Below are positions 38,313 to 48,100 of a stretch of 64,000 nucleotides of DNA, piece after piece. The notes under the pieces are model-generated. The model searched no databases, was not told where the DNA came from, and worked only from the letters and a program-made list of their open reading frames with translations. Both the position numbers and the translations under genes were made by a program. The stretch is taken from NCBI GenBank assembly GCA_017610005.1, contig JAFCCU010000001.1, positions 1 through 64,000 on the forward strand. The letters run 5' to 3'. Source of the DNA: Candidatus Woesearchaeota archaeon. Lineage in GTDB: Archaea; Nanobdellota; Nanobdellia; Woesearchaeales; B29-G15. Every line of letters begins with the position of its first letter. Position 1 is the stretch's first letter.

Positions 38313-38622
38313 AATAAAACAATTACAAAATTACGAACAAAAGGTTCAAGCGCTAGGGCTCCAACGCCATAAAGTCGAGGGAGAATTAACTGAAATTGAA
38401 TCTGCACTTTCTGCATTAGAAGATAAGAAAACTAAAGATGTTTACAAAATTGTTGCAAATGTTATGGTTTCAGCAGAAAAAGAGCCATTAATTAAGGATT
38501 TAGCAACTCAAAAGAAAAAAATTGAGATTAGAATTTCTTCTCTTGAAAAACAAGAAAATGAGTTAAGAACTGTTGCTGAAGCAATGCAAGCCGAAGTTCT
38601 AAAGAAAATGAAGGATAAGTAA
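38284..38622 (+). CDS. pfdB: Prefoldin beta subunit
   Basis: Coiled-coil with LPQDAQDKIKQLQNYEQKVQALGLQRHKVEGELTEIESALSAL; context. Confidence 0.88.
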   Translation: MELPQDAQDKIKQLQNYEQKVQALGLQRHKVEGELTEIESALSALEDKKTKDVYKIVANVMVSAEKEPLIKDLATQKKKIEIRISSLEKQENELRTVAEAMQAEVLKKMKDK

Positions 38623-38623
38623 G

Positions 38624-38869
38624 ATGACAAACGAAACTCTTGAGCAAATTCATTCAATCATTCAAGAATTAAAAGATGATGGATCAATTCCAAAAAATGT
38701 TATAGCAAAATTAGAAGTTATGGAAAAAATCTTCGAAAATGGTGATGACTTATATATTAAAGTAGATAAAGCATTACAAGTTGTTGAAGAAGTTGTCGAT
38801 GATTCTAACCTTCAACCATTTATGAGAACAAGACTTTGGAATATTAGTTCTTTACTTGAGAGTATGTGA
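38624..38869 (+). CDS. UPF0147 family protein
   Basis: ELKDDGSIPKNVIAKLEVMEKI ... FMRTRLWNISSLLES; context. Confidence 0.85.
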   Translation: MTNETLEQIHSIIQELKDDGSIPKNVIAKLEVMEKIFENGDDLYIKVDKALQVVEEVVDDSNLQPFMRTRLWNISSLLESM

Positions 38870-39718
38870 TCTTGGAGTGTATTTAGTTAATTTCTCAATT
38901 CCATATTCTAAACTTGTACCATTAAAAGCTCGTCTTATACACATCTTATTTACTTGTTCAACACATTTGTCTGATAAATTAAAAAATACATTTCCTTTTG
39001 AAGCGGCAGTTAATAATTCAGTAGCATTGTAATTGCCATTTAATACATCTGAAAGCTCAATAACACTAAGCTGATAATCACTTCTTTGTCCATTGGGAAA
39101 GAAACTTACTACTGCAATATTCTCTTCACCTTCACTTGCCAACAATGAGTTAATTTCACGCATGTCAAATGCAGGAATATTTACCTTTCCCTTTGAAGAT
39201 TTATATTGAAAAATAGAAATATAATCTAACAATTTCTCATGGCCGATGGTAAAATCCAAAGGTAAAGGCATTTTTAATGCACCTTGATTAATGACTCCTG
39301 CAGTCGCTTCACTTAATTTTTTTTCAAGTAATTCATATCTTGGCCCTTCAATTGGAAACCATGTCGTGTCAACTTGGTCCATGTGGGGAAAAAATAAACT
39401 TGTATCTGTACTCCCGGAAGTTGCAGGTTTATTTGTGTCTGTTTTTAGCATCCCTAGTGCCCACAGGCCCCCTTCAGTTCTTGTTACATCATAAATATCA
39501 AGTTTTGAATTTATGCAAGGGCCACTAACGCATTCTCTTCCATAGCTAAGATTTTTAGATTCAATCCACTCTGGTTCTTCAATAAACCTTATTTCTACTT
39601 GATCCAATAATTTTTGGTCCACCGGGTATGGGAGTGAAATAGTTTCAGAAACCCCTGAAGCCATTACATAAAGATAATTTCTTAAGGTGTTTGCAATACG
39701 CATAGCTAGGTCATCCAT
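38852..39718 (-). CDS. Unknown protein, no clear family
   Basis: Intact 288-aa ORF; frame is open upstream of the ATG, so start uncertain. Confidence 0.55.
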   Translation of the reverse strand: MDDLAMRIANTLRNYLYVMASGVSETISLPYPVDQKLLDQVEIRFIEEPEWIESKNLSYGRECVSGPCINSKLDIYDVTRTEGGLWALGMLKTDTNKPATSGSTDTSLFFPHMDQVDTTWFPIEGPRYELLEKKLSEATAGVINQGALKMPLPLDFTIGHEKLLDYISIFQYKSSKGKVNIPAFDMREINSLLASEGEENIAVVSFFPNGQRSDYQLSVIELSDVLNGNYNATELLTAASKGNVFFNLSDKCVEQVNKMCIRRAFNGTSLEYGIEKLTKYTPRSHTLK

Positions 39719-39804
39719 AAGGCCAACTGTTCTTTCATCCTTTAAAAGCCTAACTGTTAAGTGATAACAAAAAACCTTTAATATAATTAATCTAATTTCA
39801 TTGA

Positions 39805-40296
39805 ATGGAAGAAATCTTGGACCAAGTTGATGTGAATGATAATGTTATTGGCACAGTTGAAAAGAGGTTTGCTAAAGTAAAGGGAGTAATTCATAGAATA
39901 GTACATATCATCATTTTTGATAAAAAAGGTAAGATCGCCCTTCAAAAGCGTTCCAAGGAAGTGTCTTATATGCCTGGTGCATGGGTAACAACTGCTGGAG
40001 GGCATGTAATCTCAGGTGAAACTTATTTGCAGGGTGCAAACAGAGAACTATTTGAAGAACTTGGAATCAAACTAGAATTAGAAAAGCTCTTTTATGATTT
40101 TTATGAAACTGATAGAGTTACTGAATTTTTAACAACATTTAAAGCAGTTTATGAAGGGGAATTTAATTTAAACCCTAAAGAAGCAGAGTGGGTAGAATAT
40201 TTCACTTTAGAAGAAATTCAAAAGATGATTAATAATGGAGAACTTTTCCACACAGAACTATTATTTTTACTTAAAAAACACTTTAACGTTTCTTAA
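39805..40296 (+). CDS. NUDIX hydrolase (IPP isomerase-like subgroup)
   Basis: TTAGGHVISGETYLQGANRELFEELGI matches NUDIX box pattern. Confidence 0.88.
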   Translation: MEEILDQVDVNDNVIGTVEKRFAKVKGVIHRIVHIIIFDKKGKIALQKRSKEVSYMPGAWVTTAGGHVISGETYLQGANRELFEELGIKLELEKLFYDFYETDRVTEFLTTFKAVYEGEFNLNPKEAEWVEYFTLEEIQKMINNGELFHTELLFLLKKHFNVS

Positions 40297-40852
40297 CTTT
40301 AACTACTGTTTTATACATTGTGGTATTAGGTACAATTAAGAAGTCTTTTTCAGGTGTTTCCAACATTGTATCAAGCAGAGTCATCTCAATTATTTTACCT
40401 AAGGTATTATCAAATTCAATTTTATCTCCGACTTTAATATGCCAAAAGTGGAGCATATAAAAACCAGCAATAATATTTGGAAAGAAATCTTTTATCGCAA
40501 TTACCATTGAAATAACGACGATAACAATTATTGCAATTGCTACAATATCAATAATCCTTGTAGTTAAGCTTAATTGGTTTAGGGCCATTATGATTGTAAT
40601 AAAGTAGATAAAATAAGTAAATCCTGCAATTAAGATTTCTTCAATAGAAAATTTAAATCCTATTGTGTTTTCAAAAAATTCGTTTAATTTTACACTGTTT
40701 AAAATTGTTCTTGCAAGAATACTAAACATTCTAGCAATAATAAACCCCACTAAAAGGATAACAACTGCTGCAACATACTTTGTTACTAAGGGGGATGTTG
40801 CCCCGTTAAGAACTCCTACGAGTGATGCAATAATTGACATTTTATGCCACAA
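40283..40852 (-). CDS. Small MscS-like membrane protein
   Basis: Four TM helices then HFWHIKVGDKIEFDNTLGKIIEMTLLDTML beta domain. Confidence 0.65.
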   Translation of the reverse strand: MWHKMSIIASLVGVLNGATSPLVTKYVAAVVILLVGFIIARMFSILARTILNSVKLNEFFENTIGFKFSIEEILIAGFTYFIYFITIIMALNQLSLTTRIIDIVAIAIIVIVVISMVIAIKDFFPNIIAGFYMLHFWHIKVGDKIEFDNTLGKIIEMTLLDTMLETPEKDFLIVPNTTMYKTVVKVKKR

Positions 40853-40898
40853 ATATTCTGTAGGGCTTTAAAAACCTTGTGTTCAGAGGAGTTGTTTA

Positions 40899-41249
40899 TC
40901 AGCCAAGCACTATTTCAAAAGCAACAAACTGGGCTTTTACTTGCCTACATTTCATCATTTTTAAAACTTCGACAGCTAGTTCATCTTTTGTTCCAGCTTC
41001 AGGATCAATTAATCTAAAGTCAACAATTTCCAAAATTTCATCAATTGTGCCTGTAATAACCTCTCCAACAACTCCTAGTGCATGAACCTTTCTGTATGCT
41101 CTTTGAAGGCTTACTTCCCTTCCAGGAAAAACCTTCTGGGGGGTGTACATTGCATTAGATGATAATCTTACTTCATACCTTTTAGTTCCAGCCACAAATG
41201 CATCATAATATTTATCCTTCAACAAAACATGAAGTGGTTTACTATACAT
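40899..41249 (-). CDS. ASCH-like domain protein
   Basis: SKPLHVLLKDKYYDAFVAGTKRYEVRL...GREVSLQRAY...GVVGEV; start at internal MYSKPLH. Confidence 0.55.
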   Translation of the reverse strand: MYSKPLHVLLKDKYYDAFVAGTKRYEVRLSSNAMYTPQKVFPGREVSLQRAYRKVHALGVVGEVITGTIDEILEIVDFRLIDPEAGTKDELAVEVLKMMKCRQVKAQFVAFEIVLG

Positions 41250-41271
41250 TAGAATATGAAAGTAGAGCAAA

Positions 41272-42162
41272 TTAAAAAAGTTTTAGGTAATTTTCGTATT
41301 CTTTGATATATCTTTTTAAAAACCAACTAATAAAGATTCCATCTTCCTCTCGCAATTGGGCCTTTTCAAGTGCATTATAATAGCCTGCCCTTTTTTCGTA
41401 AGCAATATTTAACATAGGAAACTGGTTTTTGTTTAGAATAAAATTCATAAGCATTCTAGAGGATCTCCCATTTCCATCTGAGAATGGATGGATTGTAACA
41501 AATTTGAGATGAACTAAAGCCGCAAGGATTGCTGGGTGAATTTTTGATTTAGAGAAGTTGTACCATTTAATAAATTCATATAATAGTGTGTCGAGTTCTG
41601 CAGGAAATGGTGGAGAGAATTTACTCCTTGAAATTGCTACTTGGTGATTCCTTATTTTGCCAGCGATATCTGGTTTGGTTATAGAAAAAAGCTTTTTATG
41701 CCAAAAAAAAATTGTTTGTAAGGATAAGTCTTGTTTATAACTTAACATATTAAAAAATACTTCTTTATGGGTTTCTGCTTCTGTAACATCTTTTATTGGT
41801 TTTTCGTTTGGGCTTAATTTTCTTTCAAGTAAATTAGCAGTTTCTTTGAGAGTTAAGGTTGAACCTTCAATTCTTTGGGAATTGTAGGTAAATTTTATCA
41901 TAAATGTTTCTAGCTGTTTTGTTTTGGCAGAAGGGGGCATATGAGATAACTCATAACTAAAGTTTTTTTTAATTATATTAATCTTTTTAATCCACAGTTC
42001 ATCATAAATCTCAGAAAGTAGTTTTGCTTTAATACTTTCAATTTCTTCAGGGATTGTTTTTCCAATGTATCGTTGCTTCTTTTTGACTTTGTTTCCCTCT
42101 CTAAAACTATGCTCAAGATAGTAATACTTTCTCTTTTTAATAATTCTTTTAATAATTCTCAC
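41272..42162 (-). CDS. Fic family protein with N-terminal inhibitory motif
   Basis: HPFSDGNGRSSR active-site motif; SQRIEGS inhibitory helix motif upstream. Confidence 0.93.
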   Translation of the reverse strand: MRIIKRIIKKRKYYYLEHSFREGNKVKKKQRYIGKTIPEEIESIKAKLLSEIYDELWIKKINIIKKNFSYELSHMPPSAKTKQLETFMIKFTYNSQRIEGSTLTLKETANLLERKLSPNEKPIKDVTEAETHKEVFFNMLSYKQDLSLQTIFFWHKKLFSITKPDIAGKIRNHQVAISRSKFSPPFPAELDTLLYEFIKWYNFSKSKIHPAILAALVHLKFVTIHPFSDGNGRSSRMLMNFILNKNQFPMLNIAYEKRAGYYNALEKAQLREEDGIFISWFLKRYIKEYENYLKLF

Positions 42163-42275
42163 TTATGAATATTATACCTACTTATTTAAATAGTTTTCCT
42201 TTTCCTTCAAATTGTAGGTACAAAGATTATAAGTTAAAAAAAGATTAAAGCACTCCGCTTATGAGATTTTTATTT

Positions 42276-42414
42276 AAAATTTCGGAAGAAATTTTACAGG
42301 GGTTTAATACCCCGGACTTCAGTCCGAAATTTTTAATCCTAAAAATCCATCTTTTTTCGAGGACCGCAATACCCCAACTTTTAAGTTGGGGATAGGTCCG
42401 AGTGATGGATTTTT
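42276..42414. repeat. Two adjacent nested palindromes carrying 'AATACCCC + hairpin' cores
   Basis: AAAATTTCGGA/TCCGAAATTTT (42276/42333) and AAAAATCCATC/GATGGATTTTT (42341/42414), inner CCCCAACTT-TT-AAGTTGGGG. Confidence 0.85.
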
Positions 42415-42485
42415 GTTATTCCAATTTTATCAGGTATTTTTTAAACCACAGAATTTTTATATTATTTCAATTTATTACAGTAAAT

Positions 42486-42794
42486 ATGGCACATTATAAG
42501 GGCCTAATCTCTTGCCCAATAAAAGAAGAAGCAGAAAAGATTTTAGCAATTTTGCTAGAACAAAAGCTTGCTGCAGGAGGATTTATAACAGATGGAATAT
42601 CAAACCATTGGTGGCAAGGCAAAATTGATAAAGAACCGTATTGGAATATTTCTATTTTTACAATAAAAAAACACTTTGATAAAATAATAAATATTGTAGA
42701 AAAAGAATCCACAGACGACACTCCAGGAGTAACTTTTTACAAAATCGATTACGGAAATAAGAAATTTTTAGATTGGATTACTCTCAATACTTAA
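42486..42794 (+). CDS. cutA: CutA1-like divalent cation tolerance protein
   Basis: SCPIKEEAEKILAILLEQKLAAGGFITDGISNHWWQGKI; CutA-like fold pattern. Confidence 0.75.
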   Translation: MAHYKGLISCPIKEEAEKILAILLEQKLAAGGFITDGISNHWWQGKIDKEPYWNISIFTIKKHFDKIINIVEKESTDDTPGVTFYKIDYGNKKFLDWITLNT

Positions 42795-42853
42795 GGCAAC
42801 AGCTCTTTTTTCAGAGTTTCATTTAATTTAGAAAAGACTTCTTCAAATCGAAA

Positions 42854-43471
42854 TTATTGATTACTCGCCGGAATTTCTCCAAATTCACATTTAGTACAAG
42901 TCCATTCCATTTGCACCCAGTCTCCATCTGTTTTATATTGCCTTGCAGCTTCGGGTAACCATGCTTTAACATAAACATGATTTGGAATAAAAACAAATTC
43001 TGTTTCAATCCCAATTGATTCTAACATTGATGCTAATAGAACAGAGCCATCATCACAGTCTCCTCCACCATTTTCAATAGTAGATAAAGGATTTTGGATA
43101 AACTCTCTTGAAACTGGGTCATTAATATATGCAATATTGTCTCTAACAAAATAATATAATGCTTTTGCATAACAAATCTTGTTTCCGTTTGGACAACCAG
43201 TTGTTGCGATAAAGTTAGCAACATGTTTTGCATTATCTACATCAATAGTAATTTTCTCAAGTGGAATAAGAGAATTATTTGAAATTAGTTTTCTAACTTC
43301 CTCTAAACTAGGCAACTTTCCCGGCGATGGATCTGGGGAAATTGCATACCTTGGAATAAGCCAACCCACAATTAATAATAATAAAAAAGCTGTAATAAAA
43401 TAGATAAGAGGAGACTTTTTCCCTTCGTCAATAATTTCTTCTTCCATATAATTATGTATATCAAAAAACAT
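42854..43471 (-). CDS. Membrane-anchored transglutaminase-like protein
   Basis: N-terminal TM; GGGDCDDGSVLLASMLESIGIET and NHVYVKAW catalytic Cys/His contexts. Confidence 0.8.
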   Translation of the reverse strand: MFFDIHNYMEEEIIDEGKKSPLIYFITAFLLLLIVGWLIPRYAISPDPSPGKLPSLEEVRKLISNNSLIPLEKITIDVDNAKHVANFIATTGCPNGNKICYAKALYYFVRDNIAYINDPVSREFIQNPLSTIENGGGDCDDGSVLLASMLESIGIETEFVFIPNHVYVKAWLPEAARQYKTDGDWVQMEWTCTKCEFGEIPASNQ

Positions 43472-43498
43472 ATAAAGCTTTTTACAATAATTCTATTC

Positions 43499-44200
43499 AT
43501 GGGCGTTAATCACATTGCAATAATTCTTGATGGCAATAGGCGCTATGCTGAAAAAATTGGAATTAGTAGGCTTAAGGGCCATGAACATGGTGCTAACACT
43601 ATTCGAAGATTGCTCAAATGGGCTGCCTTATTAAGTGAAGAAAAACGAGATAAATATTGGCCAAGGATATTAACCCTTTATGCATTCTCTATGCAAAATT
43701 TTAATAGGCCCGAACATGAAAGAAAAGTAGTGCTTGGTTTGATTACAAAAGGATTTGAAGAGATCTTAACTAATAGAGAAATAGAGAAATTGCAAATTCA
43801 AGTAAATTTTCTAGGACGAATACATTTGTTGCCTAAAAAAACAAGATATGCAATTAACAAAGTAATTGAAAAGACAAAAGATTATAATAATTATAAAATT
43901 AATTTTTGTGTTGCATATGGTGGCAGGGAAGAAATTGTAGATGCAGTAAATAAAGTGATAAAAGAAAGAACAGAAAACATAACAGAGAAAGAGTTTGAAG
44001 ATTTTTTATATAGTAAGGATAATGTGGATCTTGTAATTAGAACAAGTGGAGAAAAAAGGACTAGTAACTATCTTCCTTGGCAAACAACTTATGCTGAATG
44101 GTTCTTTTTAGAAGAAACCTGGCCTGAATTTTCTCCAGAACTTTTTATGCAAATAACTGATGAGTTTCAAGAAAAAAGAGAGCGAAGGTTTGGAAAATGA
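43499..44200 (+). CDS. uppS: cis-Prenyltransferase (UPP synthase family)
   Basis: HIAIILDGNRRYAEK, LTLYAFSMQNFNRP, DLVIRTSGEKRTSNYLPWQTTYAEWFF. Confidence 0.92.
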   Translation: MGVNHIAIILDGNRRYAEKIGISRLKGHEHGANTIRRLLKWAALLSEEKRDKYWPRILTLYAFSMQNFNRPEHERKVVLGLITKGFEEILTNREIEKLQIQVNFLGRIHLLPKKTRYAINKVIEKTKDYNNYKINFCVAYGGREEIVDAVNKVIKERTENITEKEFEDFLYSKDNVDLVIRTSGEKRTSNYLPWQTTYAEWFFLEETWPEFSPELFMQITDEFQEKRERRFGK

Positions 44201-44946
44201 AAACTCCCATCTTACAGGTTGAGAATTTGCCCTCAATTTGCTTAATGATTTCCGGCGAAGATTTTACCTTAGTTAAATCAATTCTAAAAGAAATTGGTAT
44301 TGAAATAAGTAAAGAACATAGGGCAAGGGAATTTTCTGTCTTTCATTCTTTAATTGAATCAAAAGAGTTTTCAATTGTAATTACTGGGCTTGGATCAGCT
44401 TCAATAGAACTTGCAACTCAAGAACTTTTGCAAAGTGGAGTTGATACAATTATTCTTGCTGGCACTTGCGGAGCTTCAAAAGATTATAAAATTGGCGAAC
44501 CTGTATTTATTGAAAGTGGGGCATTTGAGAGAGGTTCACCTAACTATTATAAAGAATTTAAAGGAAAAAAATCTTGTGTTCACCCGGACTTTATCAATTC
44601 CTTGCCTGAATTAAAGCGTGGATCTATAATCTCTTCTGATTCTTTTTATGCTATTGGAGGGATACTAAAAGAAGGCAAGATTATTTACCTTGGGGCTAAA
44701 ACTAGAATAGAACCAATTTGGGTTAATAAATTCCGTAAGCTTTACAATTCAAAAAGTTCATACTTAATAGACATGGAAACTGCATTTTTTTATGCATTTG
44801 GGGAGATTTTTGAAAACTTCAAATTTTGTGCAATTAAAGGAGTTTCAAATTATGTACCTTTTAATCCAATTAATATAATAAAAGAAGAAAGATTGGCATT
44901 AAAAAACTCTATAAGTTCAAGTATTCTACTAATTTCTGAACTTTAA
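44197..44946 (+). CDS. Nucleoside phosphorylase family protein
   Basis: ITGLGSASIELATQELLQSGVDTIILAGTCGA; SYLIDMETAFFYAFGE. Confidence 0.8.
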   Translation: MKTPILQVENLPSICLMISGEDFTLVKSILKEIGIEISKEHRAREFSVFHSLIESKEFSIVITGLGSASIELATQELLQSGVDTIILAGTCGASKDYKIGEPVFIESGAFERGSPNYYKEFKGKKSCVHPDFINSLPELKRGSIISSDSFYAIGGILKEGKIIYLGAKTRIEPIWVNKFRKLYNSKSSYLIDMETAFFYAFGEIFENFKFCAIKGVSNYVPFNPINIIKEERLALKNSISSSILLISEL

Positions 44947-45010
44947 ATAAAACTTAATGTGATTCATAAGTTTAACTTTCATGAGGGGAAATGATTATTA
45001 TCTCGTTAGT

Positions 45011-45032
45011 AGTACTCGAAAAGTATAAATAC
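45011..45032 (+). promoter_or_regulatory. Putative promoter of giant surface protein gene
   Basis: AGTACTCGAAAAGTATAAATAC (BRE/TATA-like) about 75 nt upstream of the start. Confidence 0.55.
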
Positions 45033-45102
45033 AAAGTAATTTCTAATTATTAGATTCAAATTAATTTTTGAAAGGGAATGGTAGTAATACCGAGGTGTGG
45101 AA

Positions 45103-48100
45103 ATGAAAAGAGGTATAGTTAGTAAGTATTTTATTTTAGTTGTTATGTGTTTATTGTTTTCTAGTGTGTTTGCCTCAGCAGAAGTCTTGACTTTAAACTT
45201 AAATCAAGCAGAGTTTGAAGAAGGCAAAACTGCAAGAGTTTTTGGTTATGTTTTAGATGATAGTCTTGGTGGCAAACCCAATAATATAACTGATATGTAC
45301 CTTGATGGGGTGTTTGTGAGTACACAAACATCTGACTCTGAAGGTTTTTATGAAGAATTTTTAACAAACTTAACCGCAGGAATACATAATGTAAGTGTTA
45401 ATACTTCCTCTTCCACACAGGTATTACCATTTACAGTGTACGTTACTGCATCCATCCCTTCATACCAAATTATCGCATCTTCTTTAACTGTTCCCTACAA
45501 AACTCACACCTTAAATTTTACAGTAAAAAAGTATTCTGGGAGTACTCTTTCAAGTGATACTATTGAATATGAAGTCTTTCACCAAAATGGTTCCCTTTAT
45601 ACCTCAGGTAACCTTACAAGTGATGTTGAAGAAAGTTTAGTACTACCTCAAATTGTTGGGTCTTATACAATTACTCTTGAAGGTAAGAAAAGCTTTGTTG
45701 CACAAGTATCTAAATTTGATTTAAAATTTAAAATCTCAGATATTGGTGGAAACTTCAAAGAAGTTTTTAAACCTAATGGAATAGCTTATTTTGAAGTAGA
45801 AGGATTTTCTAATGGCCAAAAGATTACTAACGCTACTGTTACAGCAGAGGTTACTAGTCCTTCTGGAGCAGTTAGCACTGTGTCATTTGTTGAAACTGAA
45901 GGAACCTATAATGGGAATACTAATGTAACTTTATCTGGTACTCCAATAACTTTGATGGGTGGAGATTACGATGTTGAATTTATTGCCAAAGATCCATCAA
46001 ACAATGAGCAGCGTGTAAAGGGCTTTTTCAAAGTATTAGGTCTTGCAGTTGATTTAGATTTGCAAAATAAAAAACCTTATGTTGAAGAAGATACAATTAC
46101 TTTTGATGTTATTGTTAAAAATCTTGAAGATGGAACTTTAGTCAACCATAGCGATGTGGTTTACACAATTGAGTTGGAAAAAGACGGTAAATTTTATGAT
46201 ACTACTTTTATTACTCCAACTGCATCAAGTAATTCCGCTAAAACAAGTTTAATCTCATTTGATATTCCCTCTGAATTTGATGATGGAGATTATTTTTTGA
46301 ATGTAAAAGCAAATTCAAATGGTAAGTTAGGTTATGGAAAAGAATATTTCTTGGTTAGAAACACTGAATTTTTCATTGAATTATCTGATAATTATGGGTG
46401 GTACAGAGATTCTTTCCAGCCAGGAGAACTTGCAAAACTTCAAGCGCATTCAGAAGATAACATTACTTTCTTACAAGTCTTTGTTTATGATGAATTGGGT
46501 GCCTTAAAATCACAAGTAAATATATCTGGTGAGTCAACAAGCATGGAAGTTACCTTTAATGTACCAAGTAATCAAGATGATTACTTCGCAGAAGTTCATG
46601 GAACTATCAATGGTGAGGAGATTATTGATGATAGATGGTTTGCAGTTCAAAATTACTTTTCATTTTTAGATGTAAAAAATCTTGATAATCAGTTTCAATT
46701 TATGATTCCTGGAGATGAGGGATTTTTAACTGAAATTAGAGTAATGGATGTTGCTAAGGGTGAAGGAGTTGATTTATCAAACTTTGTTGTTAAATTTGAT
46801 AGAATTTTAAATGAAGAAACAGAAGTTGCTTATACAAGTATTAAGGCAACAGAGAATTCAACTTATTCTAACCGTGAAACCGGACAAATTGTTTTTAATA
46901 TTGCATCAATGAATCTGCCAAATGGGCATTATAAGATTGAATATACACTTATTGATGAAAACGGTAAATCATTTAAGGGAAAAGGTTGGTTTGGTGTATC
47001 CTCATTTTTTGTTGATGTTTCAACTTATTCAGAAACTAGTCAAAGAAAAGAAGTATTCTCACCAGGAGATACTATCAATGTATCCGTAAACATTGGAACA
47101 GAAACTGGAAACGCCACAATTTATAGAGAATTTTTTGATCCAATTACCTTTGAATTTCATAATGGAGAGGGATCAACATTACTAACTGCTTCAGCAAATG
47201 AGCTTCCTTCAGAAACTGGATGGTATCCTTTTGGAGTTGAAGTAGAATTAAATACTGGAGATGAAGGCTTTGGTGAAGGATGGTTTGAAATTAGAAGCTT
47301 GAACTTCAGAAGTATTGTAGCTAAAGATGCTGGAGAATTTTCTTCAGGAGATGATGTAATTGTTGATGTTGTTGTTGAACAGTCTGGAGTAGTTGTTGAG
47401 GGCGCAGATATTTACCTTGAAAGAGTTGTTAGAGCGCAAGATTGGCAAGATGTCTCTGCAACCGCAGGACTTAATGCTACTGATTCTCAAGGAAGGGCAG
47501 CATTAACTATTACTCCAGGAGAACCGCTTCCACCAGGCGATTATTTTGCAGATATTAGGGCAGAATATCAAAATGACATGGTGTGGGGAGGCCTTGGGTT
47601 TAGAGTTACTGGAGATGATGTATTAATCACAATAGACAGTACAGATAATTCATTTGCACAAACTGAAACTGTGCCAATTAATGTGAAAGTAATTGACAGT
47701 AGTGGAAGTCCTAAAGAAAATGTTACAGTTAGTCTTGTTGGTATTATGAATCTTGAAACATGGGGTCCTGTGCCAATAAGTAAGGCAGCAGTAAATACTT
47801 CTTCATCAGGAATTGCAACTTTCTCACTTTCAGCTGCAAATTACAATCCCGGGAGATATGCTCCAATTATTAATATATCAACAATTGATAGTGTTATAGT
47901 TGGATTTGGTGATGGAGAATTTGAAATTAAACCATTTGATTCAACCTTGGGTTTCCAAGGCGATGAGTCATTTGCAATTGCTGAAACTATTTTAGTTGAT
48001 GTTACAATTGTAGGAACAGTTACAGTGACAGCAGAAGTCAAAGATATGGATAATAACGTTCAAACAATTGATTATTTTTATTCTGATGGAGTCTTAACAA

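Noticed and set aside
42276-42414. Intact IS200/IS605 insertion sequence
   Set aside because: End-like hairpins only; no TnpA or TnpB coding sequence between or near them.
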